From NCBI RefSeq assembly GCF_008195825.1, contig NZ_CP043329.1, forward strand, positions 3,410,001 to 3,474,000: a stretch of 64,000 nucleotides of DNA. Reading direction: 5' to 3'. The notes below the pieces were generated by a model. It worked only from the letters and a program-made list of their open reading frames with translations, had not been told where the DNA came from and did no database searches. This stretch comes from Pedobacter aquae (GTDB lineage Bacteria; Bacteroidota; Bacteroidia; Sphingobacteriales; Sphingobacteriaceae). This document shows, piece after piece, positions 17,391-26,732 of this stretch; the first letter of the stretch is position 1, and every line of letters begins with the position of its first letter. Made by a program: the position numbers and the translations under genes.

Positions 17391-17784
17391 CCCTGAAAGG
17401 GTTCAATACTGATAACCATAGGTATATCCTATGGAGATAACCAAGGCGCAGCCTACGGAGATAACCCCAACCCTGAAAGGGTTCAATACTCATAACCATA
17501 GGTGCATCCTATGGATTGACACATATACAAAGTCTGAGTGATGGGATAAATGCCCAACCCTGAAAGGGTTTAACACACCTAACCATAGGCGTCGAGCCTA
17601 TGGATTGACACATATACAAAGTCTGAGTGATGGGATAAATGCCCCAACCCTGAAAGGGTTCAATACTCATAACCATAGGTGCATCCTATGGATTAAAACA
17701 CACGTACAACCTAGTAAATGATAGATACGCAACCCTGAAAGGGTTTAACACACCTAACCATAGGTGTACACCCTATGGATTAAC
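17389..17784. repeat. Five-unit CCCTGAAAGGG palindromic repeat array
   Basis: AACCCTGAAAGGGTT occurs at 17389, 17469, 17556, 17646 and 17731 (80-90 bp spacing). Each is followed ~12 bp later by a second hairpin, CCATAGG...CCTATGG, with a variable loop. Two spacers also share a ~43 bp direct repeat (17514-17555 and 17602-17645). The array fills the thrC / receptor intergenic region and contributes the stop codons of both convergent genes. It is neither CRISPR-like nor coding. Confidence 0.85.
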
Positions 17785-20232
17785 CCTCTTTTTAGGGATA
17801 ACCGCTTTGGTGTTACCGCCATTTATTTTAGTAAAGCGATAGCTTAAGGCCGCCATAAAATTACGGGTTCTTTGAAGCGAAAAGCTTTCTTGGAAAAAAG
17901 TTTGCCCTTGGGTGATAGAACTAAAATTACGCTCGCTAAATGGGTCTACCATGGTTACGCGGGCACTCATTCTATTCTTTAAGAAATTACGTTTAAAACC
18001 AAACTGACTTTCTAAATAGCCATTTACTATGCCCTGTGCAGAAACATTTCTGATATAGTTAAGATTAGCTTCCATGGCTGTAGATTTATCAAAACTATAG
18101 CTCATGCCTGCATTAGCTCTTACCGCTATACCTGTATTATTTAAACGCGAATTAGCAGCCGATTCATAACTTACCCTACTCACCGTAAAGCCGGCATTCA
18201 TATTCTTGGTTTTATCTATTTGGTAATTTGCGAAAGTGTTGAAATTTATAGAGCTGCTATTTCCTAAGTTTAAATAAGTAGTCTCTGTACCATTGGTACC
18301 TGCAATAGGGGTTTTAATACGCTCTATAATCCTGCTAGAAATGGCATAACTAATTCTTGGCGAAACCGACCAGCCTTTACCAAAAAAGGTAATATTAGCT
18401 TCGTATTGGTCTGTAAAAGAAGGTCTTAAATTGATATTTCCGAAACGGATATTTAAAGAGTCAGAATTATCTATCAAAGGGTTTAGGGCAAAAGCTCTGG
18501 GTCTGGTAATTCTTCTGCTGTAATTTAAACCACCACGCATGGTTTTAGAAAAACTCCGGGTAACGGCTAAACTTGGGAAAAAGCTCATGTAAGGTTTAAA
18601 ATCAGCATTAGGCATATTTTCTTGTATAAAGTTGATATTGGTAAGCTCAGCTCTTGTTCCAGCTCTTATACTCCATTTTTTTATCCTAAATCTGGCTGTT
18701 AAATAGCTGGCGTAAACATTTTGCTTAAACAAAAAGGCATTGGTTAAAGCATCATTTACCACATATTCATTCACATCATAATCAAAGCGTTGCGCTAACT
18801 GATTTTCGTCTGAGTTGTTAAGGTTGATTTTAAAACCCGTTTCTAAACGCGTATTTAAAAATTTAAAAGTCTTATCGTAATCAAGGTTTAGTTCTAGGTT
18901 AGAGCCTACATTGTTGTTGCTATTTTGTTGTAGGGTAGGTTCTGGATTCCTTAAAGTTCCATCTGGTCGGTAAGAAAATCTAGAAAAGTCTCTTAAATCA
19001 GTATAGTTATTTCTATTGTAATTGATGCCTACGGTATAATTCTGTTTGTTTTTTCCTCTTAGCGTATAATCGGCATCCATCACAAAATCATAACTATTAT
19101 TTCCATTAGTATTATTTTGCCTTAATAGATTTCTTTCTATTCTTTCTTCTGTAAGAGATAAGTTATCAGAAAAACTTTCGCTAAAACCATCATTATAACT
19201 ACCTCTAAGGGTTGCCTTTAAAACTTGTGCAGAATCTGGTTGGTAAGTTATAGATACTCTACTGTCTACACCATCAGTAATACGCTCTGCATTATTTGTT
19301 TGGTCGTTAAAAAAAGTAGTATCAATAGCGCCATTAGTATCAAAAACATTATTGGTTCTGTTAGAATTGGCATCAGATAATCTTAAAGCATGTGAATAAC
19401 CTGCATTGGCATTAAAAGATAATTTTTTGCCTTTTGAAGATAAAAAAGCACCTGCATTATGATTTCCTAAAGTGCCAAATCTGGAAGATAAAGTGCCTGT
19501 TAAGCCCACTTTACGACCTTTTTTCATCACAATATTGATGATACCATCGCCATCAGCATCAAATTTAGAAGAGGGGTCTGTAATAACTTCTATACTTTCT
19601 AAAGCGTCTGAAGGTAAAATACTCAATAACTCGCCTATACTATTTGCAGAATAATCTGAGGGTTTGCCATCAATAAAAATCCGGGTATTTCTTCTGCCGG
19701 CAATGGTAGCTTTTCCATCTATATCCACACTCACCATAGGTACGTTTTTCAAAACATCGGCGGCAACGCTACCCTCACCAGCTATGGTTTCAGAGATGTT
19801 ATAAACCAATTTATCGTCATGCATTTCAACCACAGGTTTTTGATAGGTTACCACAACCTCATTCAATAGTTTATCATTAGCATTGAGGAGGATATCGCCT
19901 AAATCAATCTCGAAACGGGTATCAGTAATGGCTATTTGGGTAATGGCTTTATTCTGATAGCCCACATAAGATATTTTTAAAGTATAGCTACCAGGTTTTA
20001 AATTATTGATCGTGAAATTACCTTCCAAATCATTCTGTAATGATTTTGGCGTAGAAACGCTATCGGTTAAGCTTAATGCAGCAAAAGGAATAGGAAGATT
20101 GGTTTTAATATCTAAAACTCTTCCTTTAATAATACCTGGTGCATTTACTGGTAAATTTTGCGAAAATACCTGTAAACTAATCGTAATAATAGAAAGTATC
20201 AGCCAAAAACGTATAGGTTGAAGCAATTTCAA
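17773..20232 (-). CDS. Outer-membrane beta-barrel receptor (TonB-dependent-receptor-like)
   Basis: An 819-residue protein with an N-terminal signal peptide ending near VFSQNLP. A carboxypeptidase-regulatory-like domain follows (GRVLDIKTNLPIPFAALSL, ~38-125), then a plug (VLKNVPMVSVDIDGKATIAG), then an OMP_b-brl_3-type barrel ending in the aromatic strand ALSYRF. It probably imports a ligand or scaffolds across the outer membrane; no substrate is indicated. The last residues VNP and the TAG stop are encoded by the palindromic repeat array, suggesting that the original C-terminus was altered when the repeat arrived. A paralogue lies 52 bp upstream. Confidence 0.85.
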   Translation of the reverse strand: MKLLQPIRFWLILSIITISLQVFSQNLPVNAPGIIKGRVLDIKTNLPIPFAALSLTDSVSTPKSLQNDLEGNFTINNLKPGSYTLKISYVGYQNKAITQIAITDTRFEIDLGDILLNANDKLLNEVVVTYQKPVVEMHDDKLVYNISETIAGEGSVAADVLKNVPMVSVDIDGKATIAGRRNTRIFIDGKPSDYSANSIGELLSILPSDALESIEVITDPSSKFDADGDGIINIVMKKGRKVGLTGTLSSRFGTLGNHNAGAFLSSKGKKLSFNANAGYSHALRLSDANSNRTNNVFDTNGAIDTTFFNDQTNNAERITDGVDSRVSITYQPDSAQVLKATLRGSYNDGFSESFSDNLSLTEERIERNLLRQNNTNGNNSYDFVMDADYTLRGKNKQNYTVGINYNRNNYTDLRDFSRFSYRPDGTLRNPEPTLQQNSNNNVGSNLELNLDYDKTFKFLNTRLETGFKINLNNSDENQLAQRFDYDVNEYVVNDALTNAFLFKQNVYASYLTARFRIKKWSIRAGTRAELTNINFIQENMPNADFKPYMSFFPSLAVTRSFSKTMRGGLNYSRRITRPRAFALNPLIDNSDSLNIRFGNINLRPSFTDQYEANITFFGKGWSVSPRISYAISSRIIERIKTPIAGTNGTETTYLNLGNSSSINFNTFANYQIDKTKNMNAGFTVSRVSYESAANSRLNNTGIAVRANAGMSYSFDKSTAMEANLNYIRNVSAQGIVNGYLESQFGFKRNFLKNRMSARVTMVDPFSERNFSSITQGQTFFQESFSLQRTRNFMAALSYRFTKINGGNTKAVIPKKRVNP

Positions 20233-20284
20233 TTTGGTTATTTATAGTGATTGAGTTTTTTAGACTCTTTTATCTGTTAAAGGT

Positions 20285-22777
20285 TTAAAAGCTTTCTTCG
20301 CCCATGCCACCTCCGGTATTTTCTGGTCTTTTGTTATTTCTTCTTTGGTTATTTTCCATTTTACCAAAACGATAGCTAAAGCTTAAATTATACATTTGGC
20401 CTTGTCTTCTACGCTCAAATTCTTGTATAAACTGGCCGTTATCTGTTAACATGCCAAATCTTCTGCTGTTAAAAACGTCTTGCAAGTTAAGGCCAATACT
20501 TCCTTTTTTATTCAACACATCGTATTTGATACCGGCATCCATGGCAATCATTTCCTTCATTCTGCCTTGCGACATTACCCTTGGAGCCATGTAAAATAAA
20601 TTGGCTTGCGCCGATAGCTTTTTGGTAATGGTCATTTGCGATGTTAAATTACCATTCCAGTTAAAGCCATCGTTATCATTAATACCTAAACTAGCATCGC
20701 CCGTAAAATAGGTTTGGAAGAAGTTTAAGTTACCGGTAATATTAAAGCCTTTAGCAATATCAGCCCTGCTGATTAATTCTAAACCAAAAGATTGATTTCT
20801 GGCAATGTTAAACCATCTGGAAATAGTACCTCCATTTTGATCAGGGTTTTGTTGTCTGATACTTTGTACAACATCATTTACCTGTCTGTAATAAAGGGAA
20901 GATGTTAAGGTAACAGCTTTCCAAAATTTAGCATAACCAAACTCGAAAGAATGAATGTCTTCTGGTCTTAAATTAGGATTTCCGATTCTGATGTTATACC
21001 TGTCTGCAACATCTGGGAAAGGGTTAATTTGCCAGCCTCTTGGCCTGTTTACTCTTCTAGAATAACTTAGCTGTAATTGATTATTTCCTTTAAGTTTTTG
21101 AGTTAAAAATATACTAGGATACAGTCTGAAATAATCTAACCTGCCGGGTGCAGAATTTGGCGTTCCATTAATATCTGCTCTGCTAAAATTGGTGTTTAAA
21201 TAAGCTTGTTCTGCCCTTAAACCAACTTGTGCTCCAAAATTTTCAGTAAATTGTTTTTGATAATTACTATAAACAGCATGTACAAATTCTTCCATCTCAA
21301 ACAAACTAGTTAAATCAAAATCTCTGTTATAAGAATTGAAATTAGCCACTAAAGTGTCTGATACTTGGTCTTCATCACTATATCTTAAGGTGGTGCGGTA
21401 GCCCGCTTCTAGCTTACTGGTTTTAGAAAATGGTTTGATATAATCTAGCTGAATATTAAAATTTCTATTGTCTTGTGCAACATCGTTACGACGGTTAACG
21501 CCTAGCCTATCAGAAAGTCCGCCTTGACTATTGAAAAACTGTTGCACAATGTTTTCAAAATCATTTTCATTGCTTTTTCCGTAGGAGAAATTGGTACTTA
21601 GTTCCTCACCAGGGTTTTTAAACTTATGGAAAAAATCAACATTTAAATCATAACCATAACCATCTTCTGTATTGATGTTTTCACCTGGTCCGCGGTCTTG
21701 TAAATCTCCGTTGCTATTAAAGAAAAACTGGTTAAGCGTTTCCCTAGCATCTTCATTTCCTACGTTAAGATTCCCAGAAATAGCTAAGCTAGTTTTTGGG
21801 GTAAAGTATCTTTCTACACCTAGTTTTAGAGTGTTTGTTAAGTCTGATCTTAAAGTGTTTTGGCTAGCAGTAGTAAATGCGCTGGTATTATTGGTGCTCA
21901 AAAATCTGGTGTTATTAGAGCCAAAACCAATTCTATCTCCGCTTCTTAAAGAGTAATTACCAGAGAAGTTCCACTTTTCATTTCTAAAGTTTAAACCTGT
22001 ATTAAAGTTGTAATTATTAAACCTACCTGCAGATGTATTAACATTACCATTAACACCCAAACGCTGGTTCTTTTTAAGTACGATATTGATAATTCCAGAT
22101 TGCCCTTCTACGTCATATTTAGAAGAAGGATTGGTAATCAATTCAACTTTGTCTATCGCATTAGCGGGTAAAGATTGCAGGATAGCATTAACATCGCTAC
22201 CGCCAAAAGTAGATGGTTTACCATCAATAAGAATACGCACATTACTTGTGCCTCTTAAACTTACATTACCATCTAAATCTACTTGTACAGAAGGTACAGT
22301 AGCCAATAAATCTGCGGCAGTACCACCTTGTGTAGCCAAACTTTGGTCGGCATTAAATACTTTCCTATCTATACCTAATTGTATAACATCTTTTTTACCC
22401 GTTACAACAACTTCATTAAGCACAGCATCAGCATTTTTATTAAGTTTTAAAATACCTAAGTCAATTACTTTTTGATTGGTGATGGTAATAGTTCTACTAA
22501 GCGTATTATAACCTACAAAGCTAATGCTGATTTTAAAATTGCCTGCCTCATTAATATCGTTAAAAGTAAAATTACCTTCTAAGTTGCTTTGTGTAGCTTT
22601 GAAAGGGTTATTATCTGCTTTTAAAAGTTTAATAGTGGCAAAATCTAATATGGCAGAAGATTTAGCATCTACAACTTTACCTTTTATCTGAACAGAAATG
22701 GGTGTTTGAGCAAAAATTTGTGTAGTAAGCGCAATAAATACTAAGATTAGAACAAATAATGGAGAGTAAAAACGCAT
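20285..22777 (-). CDS. Outer-membrane beta-barrel receptor, paralogue
   Basis: The frame opens at 22882, but a clear signal peptide (MRFYSPLFVLILVFIALTTQ, cleavage after IFAQ) begins at codon 36, so the start is set at 22777 (830 residues). The domain order equals that of the downstream gene: carboxypeptidase-like domain, plug (LLATVPSVQVDLDGNVSLRG), barrel, with a C-terminus rich in Asn/Arg/Gly after SFSYRFGK. The polar tail past the last beta strand is unusual, because barrels normally end in an aromatic residue. The tandem pair probably arose by duplication. Confidence 0.85.
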   Translation of the reverse strand: MRFYSPLFVLILVFIALTTQIFAQTPISVQIKGKVVDAKSSAILDFATIKLLKADNNPFKATQSNLEGNFTFNDINEAGNFKISISFVGYNTLSRTITITNQKVIDLGILKLNKNADAVLNEVVVTGKKDVIQLGIDRKVFNADQSLATQGGTAADLLATVPSVQVDLDGNVSLRGTSNVRILIDGKPSTFGGSDVNAILQSLPANAIDKVELITNPSSKYDVEGQSGIINIVLKKNQRLGVNGNVNTSAGRFNNYNFNTGLNFRNEKWNFSGNYSLRSGDRIGFGSNNTRFLSTNNTSAFTTASQNTLRSDLTNTLKLGVERYFTPKTSLAISGNLNVGNEDARETLNQFFFNSNGDLQDRGPGENINTEDGYGYDLNVDFFHKFKNPGEELSTNFSYGKSNENDFENIVQQFFNSQGGLSDRLGVNRRNDVAQDNRNFNIQLDYIKPFSKTSKLEAGYRTTLRYSDEDQVSDTLVANFNSYNRDFDLTSLFEMEEFVHAVYSNYQKQFTENFGAQVGLRAEQAYLNTNFSRADINGTPNSAPGRLDYFRLYPSIFLTQKLKGNNQLQLSYSRRVNRPRGWQINPFPDVADRYNIRIGNPNLRPEDIHSFEFGYAKFWKAVTLTSSLYYRQVNDVVQSIRQQNPDQNGGTISRWFNIARNQSFGLELISRADIAKGFNITGNLNFFQTYFTGDASLGINDNDGFNWNGNLTSQMTITKKLSAQANLFYMAPRVMSQGRMKEMIAMDAGIKYDVLNKKGSIGLNLQDVFNSRRFGMLTDNGQFIQEFERRRQGQMYNLSFSYRFGKMENNQRRNNKRPENTGGGMGEESF

Positions 22778-22909
22778 GTTAAGTTTAAGTTTTCTGTTTA
22801 GAACTCGAAAGTTAAGCCAGTGTTTAACCAAACCTGCTAAGGTAACCGCATTATTACATAAAGTGCTGCTTTTCAGCAACACATAAAAAAGGTTTTAGGT
22901 AAGATTTGT

Positions 22910-23194
22910 TTAATCAACAGAAACGGTTAAACCTTCCTGTTTTAAGATTTTACGGTAAACTTCCATCTCTGTTAAAGAACCTTCCAAAATAGCACATTTA
23001 CCTTCGTTGTGTACCGTCCATGCAATTTTATCGGCTTGGTTTTCAGAATAATCCAGATATTTCATCAAGCAATAGATAACGTGGTCAAAAGTATTCACCT
23101 CGTCATTCCATAATATTAATCGGTGTACCGTTTTTAAAGAGCTTAAAATCTCGTCAAGGGTAAAGGTCTCTTCTTGTGTTTGTGTACCTGCCAT
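22910..23194 (-). CDS. clpS: ATP-dependent Clp protease adaptor
   Basis: About 94 residues. The core LILWNDEVNTFDHVIYCLMKYLDYS and KIAWTVHNEGKCAILEGS is the ClpS fold, including the ND...H residues that hold N-degron side chains. ClpS delivers N-end-rule substrates to ClpAP. The frame also has an ATG at 23203; MAGTQTQEE (23194) is preferred because it matches the usual short N-terminal extension. Confidence 0.93.
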   Translation of the reverse strand: MAGTQTQEETFTLDEILSSLKTVHRLILWNDEVNTFDHVIYCLMKYLDYSENQADKIAWTVHNEGKCAILEGSLTEMEVYRKILKQEGLTVSVD

Positions 23195-23675
23195 ACAAAT
23201 CATCCTGCAAAAATAATTATTCGTAGTTAAAAGCTTTCAAAAAAAATGATAAGAAATTGTTAGCCAAATATTTTTAGAGTTTTTCAATCTCTATGCGCTT
23301 ATTCCCTTTTAGGTTTTTAAAGAAACTTGGTGTTAGACCAGTTACTTTTTTAAACTGGCTACTTAAGTGCGCCACGCTGCTATAATTTAGTTGGTAAGCT
23401 ATTTCAGAAAGCGATAATTCATCGTAAATCAATAGCTCTTTAACTTTTTCTATCTTTTGGGTGATGAAGTATTTTTCTATTGTAATGCCTTCTTTCTCAG
23501 AAAATAAATTACTCAGGTAACTGTAATCGTGTTTCAATTGTCTACTTAAAAAATCGCTTAAGTTTATGTGTAAGGCTTCCTTTTGGTGATGTATCAATTC
23601 AATAATTTGTGTTTTAATAGCATCAATCAATTTGCTTTTTTTATCATCAATAATTTCGAAACCTAAATTTTCTAA

Positions 23676-25012
23676 CAATAGCGTCCTAAACGAATAAAAA
23701 AGGAGAAAGGAAAGTTTTAACTCATCGTTACCTTTGAGGTTGCACAAAAACAAACCCTTTCTCAATGGTAAATGTAACACTATTCTCCCAAATCATATCA
23801 AAACTTGAGCGTTCAAAGTTCAACAAACTGGTATCTACATCTCAGAGCGACAAACATAATAAAGGTTATACAAGCTGGACACATCTAGTATCGATGTTGT
23901 TCTGCCAGTTTGCCAAAAGCCAATCGGTACGTGATATTAGTAACGGTCTTCGTTCAGCTACTGGCAACCTCAATCATTTAGGTATTCAAAAAGCTCCATC
24001 TAAATCTAGTGTAAGCTATCAGAACAAGCACAGGGACTATAACATCTTCAAGTCCTATTATTTCATACTGTTAGAAAGTTTGGGACAGCAGGCAGGCTTT
24101 AAACAAATAAAGTTCAGGATTAAGTCCAAAATCTTCCTGTTAGACTCCACTACTATCAGTCTGTGTCTTTCTCTATTTGATTGGGCCAGGTACAAAACAG
24201 CTAAAGGAGCGGTTAAACTGCATACTCTGCTTGATTATGATGGCAATCTACCAGCATATGTCAATATTACCAACGGCAAAACTGCGGATAACAAAGGAGC
24301 TTATGATGTGCCTTTACACAAAGGAAGTGTTATTGTTGCAGACCGATTCTATAATGACTTTGCCCTGCTGAATGTTTGGGACAGCAACGGCGTATTTTTT
24401 GTGATCAGACATAAAGAAAACCTCCAATATACTACAGTTAAGGAAAATATATTGCCGGAGAACAGGCATAAGAATATCCTGATTGACGAGATTATTGAGC
24501 TTAAAACCACAAAATCAAAGGACAGCTATCCCAAAAACTTAAGAAGAGTGGCTGTTTGGGATGATAAAAATGAACAAACTATAGAAATTATTACCAATCA
24601 AATGTATTGGACAGCAAACACCATCAGTGAGCTTTATAAAAGCAGATGGCAGATTGAAATCTTTTTTAGAGAGATCAAACAGAACCTGCATATCAAATCA
24701 TTTATCGGAACCACAGAAAATGCCGTGATGATACAGATATGGACAGCGCTAATTACCATCCTCATCCTTAAAGCACTTAAAGCAATGGCTAAATATGGAT
24801 GGCAGCTCTCCAACCTTATCGCATTTATCAGACTTAACATATTTGTGAAAATAAATCTACAGAATTGGCTCGATAGGCCTTTTGAAGAACCCGATGAGCT
24901 AAAAGATAAACAAGTTATTCAAGGGGTTCTTTTCTGAAATCTATTTTTATCTCATAAATTTTAAGCTATTGCGTTACTTTTGATGTTTTCATAAACGTTT
25001 AGGACAGTATTG
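23676..25012 (+). mobile_element. IS4-family insertion sequence, 1337 bp
   Basis: The left end CAATAGCGTCCTAAACG (23676-23692) and the reverse complement of the right end, CAATACTGTCCTAAACG (24996-25012), are 17 bp inverted repeats with two mismatches. A 9 bp direct repeat ATTTTCTAA flanks the element (23667-23675 and 25013-25021). The single transposase gene is intact, and the target gene shows no other damage, so insertion is probably recent. Confidence 0.92.
23765..24937 (+). CDS. IS4-family transposase
   Basis: A 390-residue transposase with an N-terminal DUF4372-like segment (FSQIISKLERSKFNKLV), the first DDE aspartate in KIFLLDSTTISLC, the second in IVADRFYND, and the IS4 signature Y-x2-R-x3-E-x6-K as YKSRWQIEIFFREIKQNL. 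It is complete and starts ~90 bp inside the left inverted repeat. It catalyses cut-and-paste movement of the 1337 bp element that splits the AraC-type regulator. Confidence 0.95.
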   Translation: MVNVTLFSQIISKLERSKFNKLVSTSQSDKHNKGYTSWTHLVSMLFCQFAKSQSVRDISNGLRSATGNLNHLGIQKAPSKSSVSYQNKHRDYNIFKSYYFILLESLGQQAGFKQIKFRIKSKIFLLDSTTISLCLSLFDWARYKTAKGAVKLHTLLDYDGNLPAYVNITNGKTADNKGAYDVPLHKGSVIVADRFYNDFALLNVWDSNGVFFVIRHKENLQYTTVKENILPENRHKNILIDEIIELKTTKSKDSYPKNLRRVAVWDDKNEQTIEIITNQMYWTANTISELYKSRWQIEIFFREIKQNLHIKSFIGTTENAVMIQIWTALITILILKALKAMAKYGWQLSNLIAFIRLNIFVKINLQNWLDRPFEEPDELKDKQVIQGVLF

Positions 25013-25260
25013 ATTTTCTAACTCTAATTTTAGGGTATTTACTTGTTTTTCTGTTGGTGCTTCTTTCAAATGTACTTCGCCAAGCAGTACTTGTTCGGGC
25101 TGTAAATTTAGTTCCTGAAACACCTGCTCAACCACCATTTTACAGCGGCTGCAAACCATATTTTTGATGTAGATGACCATAGTTGATGCTCTTATTACAA
25201 ATATGCTATTTTATAATGGCTAAAATGATAATTAAATAGGGCTATGTTAAAGGGATATAT

Positions 25261-25268
25261 TATTTTTG
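25261..25268 (+). promoter_or_regulatory. Possible -7 box immediately before purD
   Basis: TATTTTTG matches TAnnTTTG and ends 4 bp before the purD ATG. A convincing TTTG box ~19 bp upstream is not seen. If real, the transcript would be leaderless. Confidence 0.35.
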
Positions 25269-25272
25269 GGCC

Positions 25273-26547
25273 ATGAATATCCTAATCCTTGGTTCTGGCG
25301 GAAGAGAGAGCACCTTCGCCTGGAAAATTTCTCAAAGTCCTTTATGTGAAAAATTATTTATTGCACCCGGAAACGCCGGTACACAGCAATATGGCAAAAA
25401 TGTAAACATAAAAGCTACAGATTTTGACGCTATCAAAGCTTTTGTACTTCAAAATGAGGTAAACTTAGTATTGGTTGGACCAGAAGAACCCTTAGTAAAA
25501 GGTATTCACGATTATTTTTTAGCCGATGAGGATTTAAAAAACATCCCTGTTATAGGGCCTAAAAAAGATGGTGCACAGCTAGAAGGCAGTAAAGATTTCT
25601 CTAAAAACTTTATGGAGAAATATAAAATCCCAACTGCCGCTTCTCATACTTTTACAGTTGATACTTTAAAGGAAGGTTTAACTTATCTAAAGCACCATCC
25701 ACTACCAGTAGTTTTAAAAGCCGATGGCTTAGCGGCTGGTAAAGGCGTTTTAATTTGCAGCACTTTAGAAGAAGCACAAACAGAATTAAAACTGATGCTG
25801 GAAGATGCTAAGTTTGGCGAAGCCAGCTCTAAGGTAGTGATAGAAGAATTTTTAACAGGTATAGAGCTTTCTGTCTTTGTTTTAAGTGATGGTAAAGATT
25901 ATATCGTTTTACCAGAAGCTAAAGATTATAAGAGAATAGGCGAAGGAGATACAGGTTTAAATACAGGCGGAATGGGTTCTGTATCGCCAGTACCTTTTGC
26001 TGATGCAACTTTTATGAAAAAGGTAGAGGATAGCATTGTTATCCCTACGGTAGACGGATTAAAAGCAGAAAATATTGACTACAAAGGCTTTATATTTATT
26101 GGCTTAATGAATGTAAACGGAGAGCCTTATGTGATAGAATATAATTGCCGTATGGGCGACCCAGAAACAGAAAGTGTTTTCTTAAGAATAGAAAGCGATG
26201 TAGTAGAGATGCTAAAGGCTGTTGCCGAGGAAAGAATTGCCGGATATGAGTTAAAAATCTCTCCGAAAACAGCTGCTACTATCGTGGTTGTTGCGGGTGG
26301 TTATCCCGGCGAATACCTTAAAGGAAAAGCTATTACAGGGATAGAAAACGTAGAGGAGTCTATGGTGTTTCATGCTGGTACCGAATTAGAAAACGGAATC
26401 ATTAAAACCAATGGAGGTAGAGTATTAACCGTTAGTACTTTACAGGATGATATTTTTACCGCTTTACAACAAGCTACCGCAGATGCTGGAAGAATTTACT
26501 TTGACGCTGCTAATTTTAGAAAAGATATAGGTTTTGATTTGATATAG
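25273..26547 (+). CDS. purD: Phosphoribosylamine-glycine ligase
   Basis: A 424-residue ATP-grasp enzyme: the N-terminal MNILILGSGGRESTFAWKI, the PVVLKADGLAAGKGV nucleotide loop, and the YNCRMGDPETE metal site. It joins glycine to 5-phosphoribosylamine in step two of purine synthesis. Length is standard. It is monocistronic, followed by an intrinsic terminator-like hairpin, and divergent from the interrupted regulator. Confidence 0.97.
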   Translation: MNILILGSGGRESTFAWKISQSPLCEKLFIAPGNAGTQQYGKNVNIKATDFDAIKAFVLQNEVNLVLVGPEEPLVKGIHDYFLADEDLKNIPVIGPKKDGAQLEGSKDFSKNFMEKYKIPTAASHTFTVDTLKEGLTYLKHHPLPVVLKADGLAAGKGVLICSTLEEAQTELKLMLEDAKFGEASSKVVIEEFLTGIELSVFVLSDGKDYIVLPEAKDYKRIGEGDTGLNTGGMGSVSPVPFADATFMKKVEDSIVIPTVDGLKAENIDYKGFIFIGLMNVNGEPYVIEYNCRMGDPETESVFLRIESDVVEMLKAVAEERIAGYELKISPKTAATIVVVAGGYPGEYLKGKAITGIENVEESMVFHAGTELENGIIKTNGGRVLTVSTLQDDIFTALQQATADAGRIYFDAANFRKDIGFDLI

Positions 26548-26610
26548 AGGTATAAAATCAACAATTTTACCCATATTTACTCAACATTACACAGTGTTGG
26601 GATTGTTAAT

Positions 26611-26645
26611 AAAATCCACTGTTAATTTTACAGTGGATTTTGTTG
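26611..26645 (+). terminator. Hairpin after purD
   Basis: Stem AAAATCCACTGT / ACAGTGGATTTT with loop TAATTTT, followed by GTTGT. The stem is long but the T run is interrupted. It lies ~65 bp after the purD stop. Confidence 0.65.
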
Positions 26646-26732
26646 TATAAGGGGGTATTTTTCTTTGAAAATTATCCACAATAGCTCAATCTGGCACAAT
26701 ATTCCCTCCTGTGGGGATGATATACATACTAA

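Larger units (their letters stand above)
23274..25180 (-). pseudogene. HMA/AraC-type regulator interrupted by an IS4-family element
   Basis: The N-terminal 56 codons (25180 down to 25013) read MVIYIKNMVCSRCKMVVEQV..., with the CxxC metal-binding motif of heavy-metal-associated domains. The C-terminal 130 codons (23666 down to 23274) carry an AraC helix-turn-helix (LSLSEIAYQLNYSSVAHLSSQF). The two pieces are separated by the IS at 23676-25012. Removing the IS and one copy of the 9 bp duplication restores one frame (...KLELEN-LGFEIIDDK...) of ~186 residues, so the gene was intact before insertion. Homologous regulators probably respond to metals, but that is inferred from the CxxC motif. Confidence 0.85.

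Noticed and set aside
17389-17784. CRISPR array
   Set aside because: Units are palindromic, spacers share a long direct repeat and spacing varies (80-90 bp). No cas genes are visible nearby.
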